Of a DNA stretch of 64,000 nt, positions 44,818 through 53,014 are shown piece by piece. The notes beneath the pieces are model-generated. The model ran no database searches. It saw only the letters and a program-made list of their open reading frames with translations, and had not been told where the DNA came from. The position numbers and the translations under genes were made by a program. The number at the start of each line of letters is the position of its first letter. The stretch's first letter is position 1. This DNA comes from an uncultured Clostridium sp. GTDB taxonomy: Bacteria; Bacillota_I; Bacilli_A; RF39; UBA660. The DNA lies in NCBI GenBank assembly GCA_905199855.1, contig CAJKHY010000002.1, positions 15,105-79,104 on the forward strand, in the 5' to 3' direction.

Positions 44818-45531
44818 TCACCTCATAAACAAATAATTAATAATACTTGTAATATATATAGAAGCCGTTTCTGCACGCATAATCCTACTACCCAAAGAAA
44901 TACTCTCAAAACCTATTTCATTTAAGTATTCTTCTTCCTTATCTGTTATGCCACCCTCAGGTCCCACTACTATAAACATTTTAGCACAAGATAACTTATT
45001 TTGTAAATAGTTATTTAATAATTTTTTATTTTTCTTTGTACTAAGTACTATTTTATTATCACAATCGATACTACCTAATTCATCAATATTCTTAATATCT
45101 AAAATCTTAGGAATAGTATTTCTCTTAGACTGCTCACTTGCTTCTTTACAAATACTTTGCCATCTTTCTTTTTTCTTTAAAAACTTCTTATCATCTAACT
45201 TAACAACACATCTTTCCATGTTAATTGGAACAATAGTATCTACTCCTAATTCTGTAGCCTTCTGTAAAACTAAATCCTGTTTTTGCTCCTTAATTAAAGC
45301 TACTCCTAAAATTATATCACAATCTAATTTTTTATCTTCCCTTATCTCTTCTAAAATATTGATCTTAAAATTATCCAATGATTCTATCTCACACAAATAT
45401 GTAACATTATCATAAACAACTTCTATCTTGTCTAAAATACTATTTCTCATAACTTTCTTAATATGATAAATATCTCCACTAGATAAAATTAAATTATTAT
45501 TTATCTTATCTATTCCAAAATATCTTTGCAT
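44818..45531 (-). CDS. rsmE: 16S rRNA m3U1498 methyltransferase
   Basis: SPOUT-class methyltransferase of 237 aa. N-terminal PUA-like part with HIKKVMRNSILDKIEV, then GVALIKEQKQDLVLQKATEL, and the knotted SAM site FIVVGPEGGITDKEEEYLNE followed by SLGSRIMRAETASIYITSII. All match RsmE. ATG 45531 is 8 nt after the preceding small gene. Confidence 0.95.
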   Translation of the reverse strand: MQRYFGIDKINNNLILSSGDIYHIKKVMRNSILDKIEVVYDNVTYLCEIESLDNFKINILEEIREDKKLDCDIILGVALIKEQKQDLVLQKATELGVDTIVPINMERCVVKLDDKKFLKKKERWQSICKEASEQSKRNTIPKILDIKNIDELGSIDCDNKIVLSTKKNKKLLNNYLQNKLSCAKMFIVVGPEGGITDKEEEYLNEIGFESISLGSRIMRAETASIYITSIINYLFMR

Positions 45532-45538
45532 ATAACAC

Positions 45539-45784
45539 CTAGTCGATTATTTCATTAATCATATTTTTATTAGAAACCGCAATTTTTAACATAACTTTTT
45601 CAAACTCATTACTATCCTTAATAGGTTCTAAAATACCATCAACTTCTTTAATAATAATGGTATCCTTATCATCACTATCATTTACTAAATATAAATATAT
45701 AGCATTATCTTCATATATTACATCACATACAATATATTTATTATTATTTTCCATTGTAATTACATCATATTTATTATATTTCAT
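45539..45784 (-). CDS. DUF1292-like small protein, 81 aa
   Basis: Soluble 81-residue beta-rich protein (YDVITMENNNKYIVCDVIYE then DNAIYLYLVNDSD), ending in a helix. The strand pattern is reminiscent of DUF1292 proteins but I am not certain. It starts 1 nt downstream of the preceding gene and 8 nt upstream of rsmE, so it sits in the rsmE transcript. Confidence 0.65.
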   Translation of the reverse strand: MKYNKYDVITMENNNKYIVCDVIYEDNAIYLYLVNDSDDKDTIIIKEVDGILEPIKDSNEFEKVMLKIAVSNKNMINEIID

Positions 45785-45785
45785 A

Positions 45786-46211
45786 TTATCTACTCTTCCT
45801 TACTTCCCTAGAACTATCTATTAAATTAACTGGATTTAAATTATGAACAAACTCATCAGCATATTCCTTAAAAGATATATCTTCTTCACTAGTAGTAACA
45901 AGACTAGAACCAGATGCTTCATAACTAACATTATGCTCAATATCAACTTTCCTAGTTGATACTATACCCACTGCCATAGAATAAATAAGTACTGTAGCTA
46001 TAACCACTTTAAGAGCCTTGTTAGCCTTTTTTTTAGTACTAACATCATTTCTTCTACTATTATCTACTTTAGCAACTCTCATCCCTTCCAATTTTTTAGC
46101 ACGAGATTCCATTATTACTTGTTGTTCCTTAATATAATTTCTCATATTATCATTCATATTCATATTACCATGAGTAATAGAATTAAATTTTAAACTATCA
46201 TTTTCATTCAT
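45786..46211 (-). CDS. Single-pass membrane protein, 141 aa
   Basis: From ATG 46211 (MNENDSLKFNSITHG), with AAGGAG 9 nt upstream, the protein has a helical basic cytoplasmic part (residues 25-75, KEQQVIMESRAKKLEG), one transmembrane helix (about 80-98, ALKVVIATVLIYSMAVGIV) and a 40-residue extracellular tail. An earlier in-frame ATG at 46331 would add a Phe-rich stretch and cross the terminator hairpin, so it is not used. Function unknown. Confidence 0.65.
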   Translation of the reverse strand: MNENDSLKFNSITHGNMNMNDNMRNYIKEQQVIMESRAKKLEGMRVAKVDNSRRNDVSTKKKANKALKVVIATVLIYSMAVGIVSTRKVDIEHNVSYEASGSSLVTTSEEDISFKEYADEFVHNLNPVNLIDSSREVRKSR

Positions 46212-46309
46212 ATAAAAATTCTCCTTAACTATACTAAGTATATCATATTTTATGAAAAGAAAGAAGAAAAAAAAGAAATATTTATATATGTTTACATATA
46301 ATATTAAAA

Positions 46310-46343
46310 AGAAACCGGTTTCCTTCTTCATAACCAGTTTCTT
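46310..46343 (-). terminator. Terminator after the FGE-fold surface protein gene
   Basis: Minus strand: AAGAAACTGGTT / AACCGGTTTCTT, 12-bp stem with one mismatch and a 10-nt loop, followed by TTTTTAAT. Confidence 0.8.
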
Positions 46344-46424
46344 TTACTTTTGCTATTGCATTGTAGTTCTATAGAGTTATTTTTTTATTATAATAATTGT
46401 AGTTAATTAGATACTTTTATATTA

Positions 46425-48212
46425 TTATTTTACAGAAAGAACAACACGAAAGCCTTGGTTAGGACTTGTATCAGTACCGTTATCCCAACCATAGAAAAAA
46501 CTAAATATTCCTTTTTCTTCATCAGACATATATCTTCCTCCACGAGTAAACCAAGGATGATAGGAATCAACAAATAAAGCTAAATCACTATACCAGCCTG
46601 CTGTCTCACCTAAAGCATCTCCTAGGTGGCTAGCACTTACACTAGTTCCTGAGTATATATCTATATGCTCTGTTGGTACTGTACTTACTGTTAATCCTGA
46701 TTTTCCTGCTGTTTTTTTATAATTTCCCATTACATTTTCAAATGCTCCACCACTCATATCATATACTCCAAAAACAGTTCCTGTTGTTGATTGCAATGTA
46801 TTAGTTATATAACTTGTACCAGAACCATCACCAGTAAGATAAGAACCATCCCCATTCGATGTTATTTCTGTTATTCCAAGTCCATAATTACTTTGCTTTA
46901 AATATGCTACTGCTCCCCATTCTATATTTTTTATCATATGAGAATCTGATTCATTTGCCCCTTTTGTAGTCAAATAATTTGTTGACCTAAATAATTTACC
47001 TGCACTATACATACTTGCTATTGTTATATCTCTTAATGATGTAATTCCAGGTTTTATTGTAGGAGTAGTTGTACTTCCTGTCGTTTCAAACTTTCCTACC
47101 CATATTCCTTTTAATTCTGTTTTATTACCACTTGCATTTATCATTGTAAATGCTGGATGTGTATACCAATTCCCATTTGCTTTGTTTTGACATGTTTCTG
47201 CTCCATTAGATGCATATGTACATGTTACTGTTCCTGTAGTACTTGTACCACTTTCAAAAGTTACTTCAATTAATTGTTCTGTTGTACCACTTGCATATGT
47301 AGCATTAAATAATTTATATTTATATCTTGGTATCCATACATAATATGCTAAGATATCTGCTTCAGGTACTACAGTTCCAACATCTGCATTCATATATGTT
47401 TCTCTTTTAGTACTTGTTACCATAACTGCATTAGCCCATTTTTGATTACCATAATCATACCAATTATTATATGCTCCATACTCATCAGCTTTTACCCATT
47501 TACTTCCATCATATGTAATTGGTATCATACCATCAGCTAATACTGGTCTATTTGCTCCAGAAGGATCTTCTACTAAATCTTCAGTTTTACTAAGGCAATA
47601 ATAATTCTTTTTACCATTTTCTATTTCTATTTTACAATTACTAGTATCTCCTATTTGTCCTTCACAACTACTCTTTATATCACTAAGATTATAAGTATTA
47701 GTTATCTTAGTACCATTAGGATAATTATCTGTTCCATAGTTAATTGTATTACCTACATAACCTGTTACTACTCCAATTACTACATCTATATCGTTATTAG
47801 AATTATTTGCTATTACTAAAGGTATAGTTTTTCTATTATCTTTATCTATATTACCACTTGTATTTAATGCTGTTGTAGTAGTATTCTTGTCTTCTACTAC
47901 TTCACCTATTATTACATCAGTTAAATCATTTGATGTATCATAATATATTTCATAATAGATAGTACCATTACTAGAATTATTTACAATAAAGTTAAAACTA
48001 GCAACACTATTTTTACCTATATGAAAACTTTGTGTTCCTGATACATCAAAGGTATAATTTAACGTAGTATCCATATTAACAACATTACCTGAACTTACAT
48101 TTGCGGTAAACATTGCATATGTATAATATAATCCTACTGATAATAATATAGCAATAATAGCACTTAATACATATATATATTTAAGTGGTATTCTTTCTTT
48201 TAATTTTTTCAT
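46425..48212 (-). CDS. Large surface protein with SipW/TasA-like N-terminus and FGE/C-type-lectin-fold C-terminus
   Basis: About 595 residues. An N-terminal signal anchor (YVLSAIIAILLSVGLYYTYA, about 13-32) is followed by a camelysin/TasA-like beta segment (MFTANVSSGNVVNMDTTLNY, to about 200). The C-terminal third has formylglycine-generating-enzyme features: KLFRSTNYLTTKGANE, WGAVAYLKQSNYG, VYDMSGGAFENVMGN and the terminal GGRYMSDEEKG ... NQGFRVVLSVK. FGE-fold domains are used either as enzymes or as ligand-binding surface domains; the catalytic Cys pair of true FGE is not evident, so a binding role is likelier. ATG 48212 has GGAGA 6 nt upstream. Confidence 0.75.
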   Translation of the reverse strand: MKKLKERIPLKYIYVLSAIIAILLSVGLYYTYAMFTANVSSGNVVNMDTTLNYTFDVSGTQSFHIGKNSVASFNFIVNNSSNGTIYYEIYYDTSNDLTDVIIGEVVEDKNTTTTALNTSGNIDKDNRKTIPLVIANNSNNDIDVVIGVVTGYVGNTINYGTDNYPNGTKITNTYNLSDIKSSCEGQIGDTSNCKIEIENGKKNYYCLSKTEDLVEDPSGANRPVLADGMIPITYDGSKWVKADEYGAYNNWYDYGNQKWANAVMVTSTKRETYMNADVGTVVPEADILAYYVWIPRYKYKLFNATYASGTTEQLIEVTFESGTSTTGTVTCTYASNGAETCQNKANGNWYTHPAFTMINASGNKTELKGIWVGKFETTGSTTTPTIKPGITSLRDITIASMYSAGKLFRSTNYLTTKGANESDSHMIKNIEWGAVAYLKQSNYGLGITEITSNGDGSYLTGDGSGTSYITNTLQSTTGTVFGVYDMSGGAFENVMGNYKKTAGKSGLTVSTVPTEHIDIYSGTSVSASHLGDALGETAGWYSDLALFVDSYHPWFTRGGRYMSDEEKGIFSFFYGWDNGTDTSPNQGFRVVLSVK

Positions 48213-48242
48213 AATCATTCTCCATTCTTAGAACAGCATAGC

Positions 48243-48295
48243 AAAAAAACTAAACAAAAGAACTAGTATTAAAATACTAATCTTTTATTTAGTTT
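48243..48295 (-). terminator. Long hairpin with T-tract immediately upstream of the FGE-fold gene
   Basis: Minus strand: AAACTAAA / TTTAGTTT outer stem, AAAAGA / TCTTTT middle stem and an ACTAGTATT / AATACTA inner part, about 20 bp overall, followed by seven Ts. It ends about 30 nt before the gene start, leaving no room for a promoter between hairpin and gene. It is either the terminator of the DUF262-HNH gene or an attenuator in the leader of the surface protein gene. Confidence 0.65.
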
Positions 48296-48345
48296 ACCTA
48301 CTTTATATATTTTTTTAGTATTTAAAATAATAGAATATTTAAATA

Positions 48346-48352
48346 CCCCCCC
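48346..48352 (-). repeat. G7 homopolymer tract upstream of the FGE-fold gene
   Basis: On the minus strand GGA is followed by seven Gs, about 135 nt upstream of the surface protein start and downstream of the DUF262-HNH gene. G/C runs of this length are very rare in this sequence. Confidence 0.9.
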
Positions 48353-48485
48353 TCCATACAGATGTTTGGATATTGTAGTTAATTGGATATATTCTATTCA
48401 TTTTAAACACCTACTTTCTTTTGCTATTCTTATGTATTAATCTTATCATGCTTTTATTATTTATGCAAGTAAAATGTTTATTTTT

Positions 48486-49739
48486 TTATTCTTCTATTTC
48501 ACAATTATTAATTTCTTCCTCTAAAGCCTTAATATTCTTAATATCCTGACTATGAATTATATCATGACATTCCTTACATAATATCTCTATATTATCTTCT
48601 CTCTTACCACCATCAGCATATCTTTTTATATGATGATATTCAGGTTCATTATAAAACTCAAACTTCTTCTTACATCTTTCACAATAAGGATGCTTCTCAA
48701 ACAATATAGATTTATCAGCCTCAGTAATTTGTCTAGCCACATCTAAATCTAAAACCTTATATTTTTTTAAAAATTCATCTACCAATAACTTTTGTCTTAA
48801 AGTAATTAAATTTTCACTCCATCCACCACGACTAATATCATAATATTTATTATAAATATAATTAGAACGCCTAAAATCTTCATTATAAACATTATTAAAG
48901 AAATTAATACAAAACTTCCTAATATTATCTTCCTGTTGAGTCATTGCATAATATTTTCTAAGATAACTCACCATAGTATATATTGACATAATCCTAGCAT
49001 CTTTTTCTAAGCAAAAGTATTTACCACCACTAGGGAAACATTTTAATAAATAATTTAAATTCTCATTAACAGTGTTATATATTTTACCATTAATTGACTC
49101 ATTCTTATAATCATCAAAATATTTATATAAATACTCAGTAGAAGATTCTTTAGTTCCAAACTGCTCAAAATACATCATTTTAGCCACGATTGGATAAGTA
49201 TTATATCTATTTTTATTAATGGAAATAACTTCGTCAACAAACTTATGCTTAGATAGTTTTCTCATTGTAAGAACAATATCTCCTGGTAAAGCATTTAATC
49301 TTTCACCTAAATTTAAAGGTTTACCTCTTTGTAACCTAGAAAAAATCATTCTAACCCTTTCATCATCATAATCTGGTACAATATGAACTTTAAGATCATA
49401 CCCTAAAAATTTATCTTGTAATTCCTCAGGAATACATTTATCTCCATTAAAAGTACAACCATCTAATTTCTCACCTGAAAATTTACTACTTAACTTAATC
49501 TTATTATCATAAAATTTTCTAATACAATTTAATCTTTGTTGCCCGTCTACTATATAAAATACAGTATCGCCATTTTCATCAGTCTTCGCATTAAAGAAAA
49601 ACATTGGAATAGGTTCTTCTCTTAAAATAGTATCTATAAAACATTGATTATCTTGATTAGACCAAACATCAACAGGTCTTTGATAATTATAATCAACCTT
49701 ATATCTATTCTTTTTATTAATAAATTCTTGTATTGTCAT
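48486..49739 (-). CDS. DUF262-HNH protein (GmrSD-type nuclease, possible phage defence)
   Basis: 417-residue fusion. The N-terminal DUF262 (ParB/Srx-like GmrS) domain carries IVDGQQRL at 63-70, the NTP-binding and hydrolysis motif of the family, and RLQRGKPLNLGERLNALPG. The C-terminal HNH nuclease has CERC (353-356), HHI (369-371), Asn 383 and CKECHDIIH ending at 396, so the zinc cysteines and catalytic residues are all present. DUF262 proteins with nuclease partners act as type IV restriction enzymes (GmrSD, BrxU, SspE). No modification or partner gene is next to it. It starts 17 nt downstream of parE. Confidence 0.85.
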   Translation of the reverse strand: MTIQEFINKKNRYKVDYNYQRPVDVWSNQDNQCFIDTILREEPIPMFFFNAKTDENGDTVFYIVDGQQRLNCIRKFYDNKIKLSSKFSGEKLDGCTFNGDKCIPEELQDKFLGYDLKVHIVPDYDDERVRMIFSRLQRGKPLNLGERLNALPGDIVLTMRKLSKHKFVDEVISINKNRYNTYPIVAKMMYFEQFGTKESSTEYLYKYFDDYKNESINGKIYNTVNENLNYLLKCFPSGGKYFCLEKDARIMSIYTMVSYLRKYYAMTQQEDNIRKFCINFFNNVYNEDFRRSNYIYNKYYDISRGGWSENLITLRQKLLVDEFLKKYKVLDLDVARQITEADKSILFEKHPYCERCKKKFEFYNEPEYHHIKRYADGGKREDNIEILCKECHDIIHSQDIKNIKALEEEINNCEIEE

Positions 49740-49756
49740 ATAAAACTCCTTATAAA

Positions 49757-51667
49757 TTATTTTATTTTGTAACTATCTTCTAGTGAGAACTCAACGTTTT
49801 CTTCTATCCAAAGTTTTCTTGGTTCTACTGCATCACCCATTAAGACACTTACTCTTTTTTCCGCTAGAGCAGCATCGGTAATACCCACTTTAACAAGCAT
49901 TCTGTTATTTGGATCCATTGTTGTTTCCCATAGTTGGGTAAAATTCATTTCACCTAATCCTTTATATCTTTGAATAGTATAATTTTTCATGTTAGAAACT
50001 ACTTTTCTTAGATCTTCGCCAGGATATACATAGGTAACTTTTTTCTTGTTTTCTTCTACTTTATATAAAGGAGGCATTGCTATATATAAGTGTCCATTTT
50101 CAATAAGTGGTTTCATATACCTATAGAAAAATGTAAGTAGTAAGCATTGGATATGGGCTCCATCTTCATCAGCATCAGTCATGATAATAACCTTATCATA
50201 GTTACTATCTTTTATATTAAATTCATTGCCAATTCCAGCTCCTATGGTATGAATTAGGGTATTAATTTCTTCATTTTTAAATATATCTTCTAGTTTGGCT
50301 TTCTCAGTATTAATAACTTTTCCCCTTAATGGTAATACTGCTTGGTATTTGCGATCTCTTCCTTGTTTAGCAGAACCACCAGCACTATCACCTTCGACTA
50401 TAAATAGTTCGTTTTTACTTTTGTCTTTTCCTTGTGCAGGTGTTAGTTTACCACTTAATATTTTTTCTATTTTTTTGTTGTCTTTTCCTTTTCTTGTTTC
50501 TTCTCTTGCTTTTCTGGCTGCTTCTCTCGCTTCTTTACCTTTTAATGCTTTAGATATTATTTTGGTAGCAATGCTTTTATTTTCTTCTAAAAAATATTTT
50601 AATTTTTCTACGGTAATCGATTCTACTATACTTCTTGCTATTGGAGTACCTAGTTTGGCTTTGGTTTGCCCTTCAAACTGTAATAAGTCTTCTGGTATTT
50701 GAACACTTATAATCGCGGTTAAACCTTCTCTTACATCACTACCTTCAAATGTTTTATCTTTGCTTTTTAAGAAATTGTTTTCTTTGGCATAGTCATTTAT
50801 TATTTTAGTAATCGCCGATTTGAATCCTACTTCATGGGTACCACCATCAGTGGTTTTAACATTATTGACAAAACTTATAATGTTTTCAGCATAACTATCT
50901 GTATATTGTAAAGCTACATCAACTTTAATTTTATCTCTAACACTAGAAAAACATAATACCTTATGTAAAACATCTTTTCCTTCGTTTAGATAATCACAGA
51001 ATGCTGATAATCCATTTTCATAAACATATTTTTCTTCTCTATTATTAATTTCATCTATTATTTCAATGATAAGACCATTTATTAGAAAAGCACATTCTTG
51101 CATTCTTTCACATATTGTTGAAAAACTAAAACTGGTCGTTTGGAATATTGTTGGATCTGGCCAAAATCTTACTGTTGTTCCTGTGCCTCTGGCTTCACCT
51201 ATTTTTCTTAATGTTTTGCTTACTTTGCCTCCATTTTCAAAAGCAATATAATATTCTCCTCCATCTTTTTTAGTTGTTACTTCCATTTTACTGCTTAACG
51301 CATTAACAACCGATGCTCCAACCCCATGCAAGCCCCCACTTACTTTGTATCCTCCATCACTAAATTTACCACCAGCATGGAGTACTGTATATATTACTTC
51401 GGGTGTACTTTTTCCTGAAGCATGCATTCCTACAGGGATACCTCTACCTTTATCAGTAACACTGACAGAGCCATCTTTATGCATAATTATCTTAATACTG
51501 TTACCATATCCGTTTAATGCTTCATCTACGGCATTGTCAACAATTTCCCAGACTAGATGATGTAATCCTCTTTTATCAGTGGAACCAATATACATACCAG
51601 GTCTTTTTCTAACAGCTTCAAGGCCTTCTAATATTTTAATTGAATTCTCATCATAATTTGATTTCAT
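49757..51667 (-). CDS. parE: DNA topoisomerase IV subunit B
   Basis: GHKL ATPase subunit of a type IIA topoisomerase, 636 aa. EGLEAVRKRPGMYIGSTDKR, EIVDNAVDEALNG, VTDKGRGIPVGMH and GGLHGVGASVVNALS form the ATPase site. The TOPRIM domain has LFIVEGDSAGGSAKQGRDR and MTDADEDGAHIQCLLLTF. ParE rather than GyrB is favoured by YIGSTDKRGLHHLVWEIVDN and YQAVLPLRGKVINTEKAKLE. ParC is not in this window. Confidence 0.9.
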   Translation of the reverse strand: MKSNYDENSIKILEGLEAVRKRPGMYIGSTDKRGLHHLVWEIVDNAVDEALNGYGNSIKIIMHKDGSVSVTDKGRGIPVGMHASGKSTPEVIYTVLHAGGKFSDGGYKVSGGLHGVGASVVNALSSKMEVTTKKDGGEYYIAFENGGKVSKTLRKIGEARGTGTTVRFWPDPTIFQTTSFSFSTICERMQECAFLINGLIIEIIDEINNREEKYVYENGLSAFCDYLNEGKDVLHKVLCFSSVRDKIKVDVALQYTDSYAENIISFVNNVKTTDGGTHEVGFKSAITKIINDYAKENNFLKSKDKTFEGSDVREGLTAIISVQIPEDLLQFEGQTKAKLGTPIARSIVESITVEKLKYFLEENKSIATKIISKALKGKEAREAARKAREETRKGKDNKKIEKILSGKLTPAQGKDKSKNELFIVEGDSAGGSAKQGRDRKYQAVLPLRGKVINTEKAKLEDIFKNEEINTLIHTIGAGIGNEFNIKDSNYDKVIIMTDADEDGAHIQCLLLTFFYRYMKPLIENGHLYIAMPPLYKVEENKKKVTYVYPGEDLRKVVSNMKNYTIQRYKGLGEMNFTQLWETTMDPNNRMLVKVGITDAALAEKRVSVLMGDAVEPRKLWIEENVEFSLEDSYKIK

Positions 51668-51676
51668 GTTTTCACC

Positions 51677-52660
51677 CTATTCTAATACTATATTTACATT
51701 TATTTTTTTTGTTTCACAGTTATACTCTAATTCAATTTCTTTGTCTAAATTTATATATTCATTGGTTTGGGGATTTTTTAATGAGCCTTTGAGGTAACCT
51801 TTATTTATTAAATCATTTAAAGTAATTGTTGTTTTATCATGGCATGTTTTAAATAAAGTGGTAATGTTATCAGTAGCATAATTTTTACTTGATAGTATAA
51901 TGCTATTTTTTATTTTGTTAAGGTTTTCTTCTTTGCTTTTATCAATTAAACTACTTACGTTGGGCACAAGCAAAATGGCAAGCATGCCTAATATTGAGAT
52001 AACAATTAGTAATTCAATCAGTGTGAAGCCTTGGTTGTTTTTGTTATGTTTGGTAATATAATCTTTAACTGGTCCGTAGCTTCTTCGGTGTTCATTGATG
52101 ATGCCATATTCTTCGATGGCTTTGATGTGTTTTTTTGTAGGATAACCTTTGTTGTTTTTAAAGTCATACATTGGATATTTTTTGTCTAATTCATATAGCA
52201 TTCTATCTCTAGTTACTTTGGCAATGACTGAAGCCGCAGCGATACTAATACTTAAAGCATCGCCTTTGATGATTGATGTTACTGGTATATCTAATTCTAA
52301 GGGCATGGCATCCACTAAAACATGTTCTAGTTTTATTTGTTTTCTTACGTTTTTAATTGCTTCTTTCATTGCTAGTTTGGTAGCTTCATAGATATTTATT
52401 TTATCAATTATGTCTTTGTCTATTATTCCAATTCCTATTGCAACAGCATGGTTCATAATGTAATCATAATATATTTCTCTTTTTTTCTCACTTAATTTTT
52501 TTGAATCAGTTAATCCTTCTAAAACAAAATCTTTGGGTAATACAACGCAAGAGGCTACGACTGGGCCTACTAGAGGGCCTCTTCCTACTTCGTCAACACC
52601 TCCAATGAGAGAGATGTTACGACTATATAGTTCTTTTTCATATTTATATAAATCAACCAT
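51677..52660 (-). CDS. rnhB: RNase HII fused to a type IV prepilin-like protein
   Basis: A single uninterrupted 327-codon frame. Residues 1-200 are a complete RNase HII, which removes ribonucleotides from DNA: GGVDEVGRGPLVGP (Asp 23, Glu 24), TDSKKL, VDAMP (Asp 117), IKGDALSISIAAASVIAKVT (Asp 134), GYPTKKHI and HRRSYGPVK. Residues 201-211 are a basic linker (DYITKHNKNNQ and Gly 211), and residues 212-240 are a textbook type IV pilin N-terminus, FTLIELLIVISILGMLAILL, with Glu 216 at mature position 5. The pilin-like domain runs to 327 with Cys residues near 269 and 316. No stop, start codon or ribosome site separates the two parts. ATG 52660 has AGGAAG upstream. Confidence 0.9.
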   Translation of the reverse strand: MVDLYKYEKELYSRNISLIGGVDEVGRGPLVGPVVASCVVLPKDFVLEGLTDSKKLSEKKREIYYDYIMNHAVAIGIGIIDKDIIDKINIYEATKLAMKEAIKNVRKQIKLEHVLVDAMPLELDIPVTSIIKGDALSISIAAASVIAKVTRDRMLYELDKKYPMYDFKNNKGYPTKKHIKAIEEYGIINEHRRSYGPVKDYITKHNKNNQGFTLIELLIVISILGMLAILLVPNVSSLIDKSKEENLNKIKNSIILSSKNYATDNITTLFKTCHDKTTITLNDLINKGYLKGSLKNPQTNEYINLDKEIELEYNCETKKINVNIVLE

Positions 52661-52663
52661 ATC

Positions 52664-52930
52664 TTACTTCCTAAAATTATTTATTATGGAGTTTATTTTG
52701 TTGTTTCTATTTATTTCTTTATTACCTTGTATTTGTCTATTTAAGTTATTTACTTTGTCTTCTTTTGTTTCTTTTTTGTTATTAAAATTAGTGTAACTAC
52801 CAAACATTTTGTTATTAATTCTGTTCATTGCTTCTTTATAATCACTTACTTGTTTAGTATTATGATTAGCTTTCCAGCGATCATTGAATATATCAAGTGT
52901 GTCTCTGTTGCGATTAAAACCAAGTGCCAT
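52664..52930 (-). CDS. Small hypothetical protein upstream of rnhB, 88 aa
   Basis: From ATG 52930 (MALGFNRNRDTLDIFNDRWK) an Asn/Lys-rich, probably helical and partly disordered protein without membrane segments. It lies 3 nt upstream of the RNase HII fusion gene and is very likely co-transcribed. A possible extended -10 (TGC-TAAAAT) overlaps the T-tract of the mtaB terminator just upstream. No family recognised. Confidence 0.6.
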   Translation of the reverse strand: MALGFNRNRDTLDIFNDRWKANHNTKQVSDYKEAMNRINNKMFGSYTNFNNKKETKEDKVNNLNRQIQGNKEINRNNKINSIINNFRK

Positions 52931-52960
52931 ATTATCACATCCTGAAACTAATTTTAGCAA

Positions 52961-53013
52961 AAAAAAAGAAAAAAGGCAAGTAATACTTACTTCTATATGA
53001 CAATATTACTCGC
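52961..53013 (-). terminator. Terminator of mtaB
   Basis: Minus strand: GCGAGTAATA / TATTACTTGC, 10-bp stem (one G-U), 18-nt loop, then TTTTTTCTTTTTTTTT. The T-tract doubles as the spacer of a possible promoter for the next gene. Confidence 0.8.
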
Positions 53014-53014
53014 T

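Noticed and set aside
46425..48212. FGE/CLec-fold C-terminus as the variable region of a diversity-generating retroelement
   Set aside because: No reverse transcriptase, Avd gene or template repeat similar to the 3' end of the gene was seen in the window. A distant element cannot be excluded.
50295..50702. 135-codon open frame on the plus strand inside parE
   Set aside because: It lies wholly antisense to a conserved part of parE and has no ribosome site or recognisable protein; it mirrors the codon usage of the real gene.
51677..52660. RNase HII and pilin as two overlapping genes mis-joined by annotation
   Set aside because: At the junction the other two frames hit stops within a few codons, and the pilin frame has no start codon within about 45 codons upstream of the GFTLIE motif, so as sequenced it is one gene.
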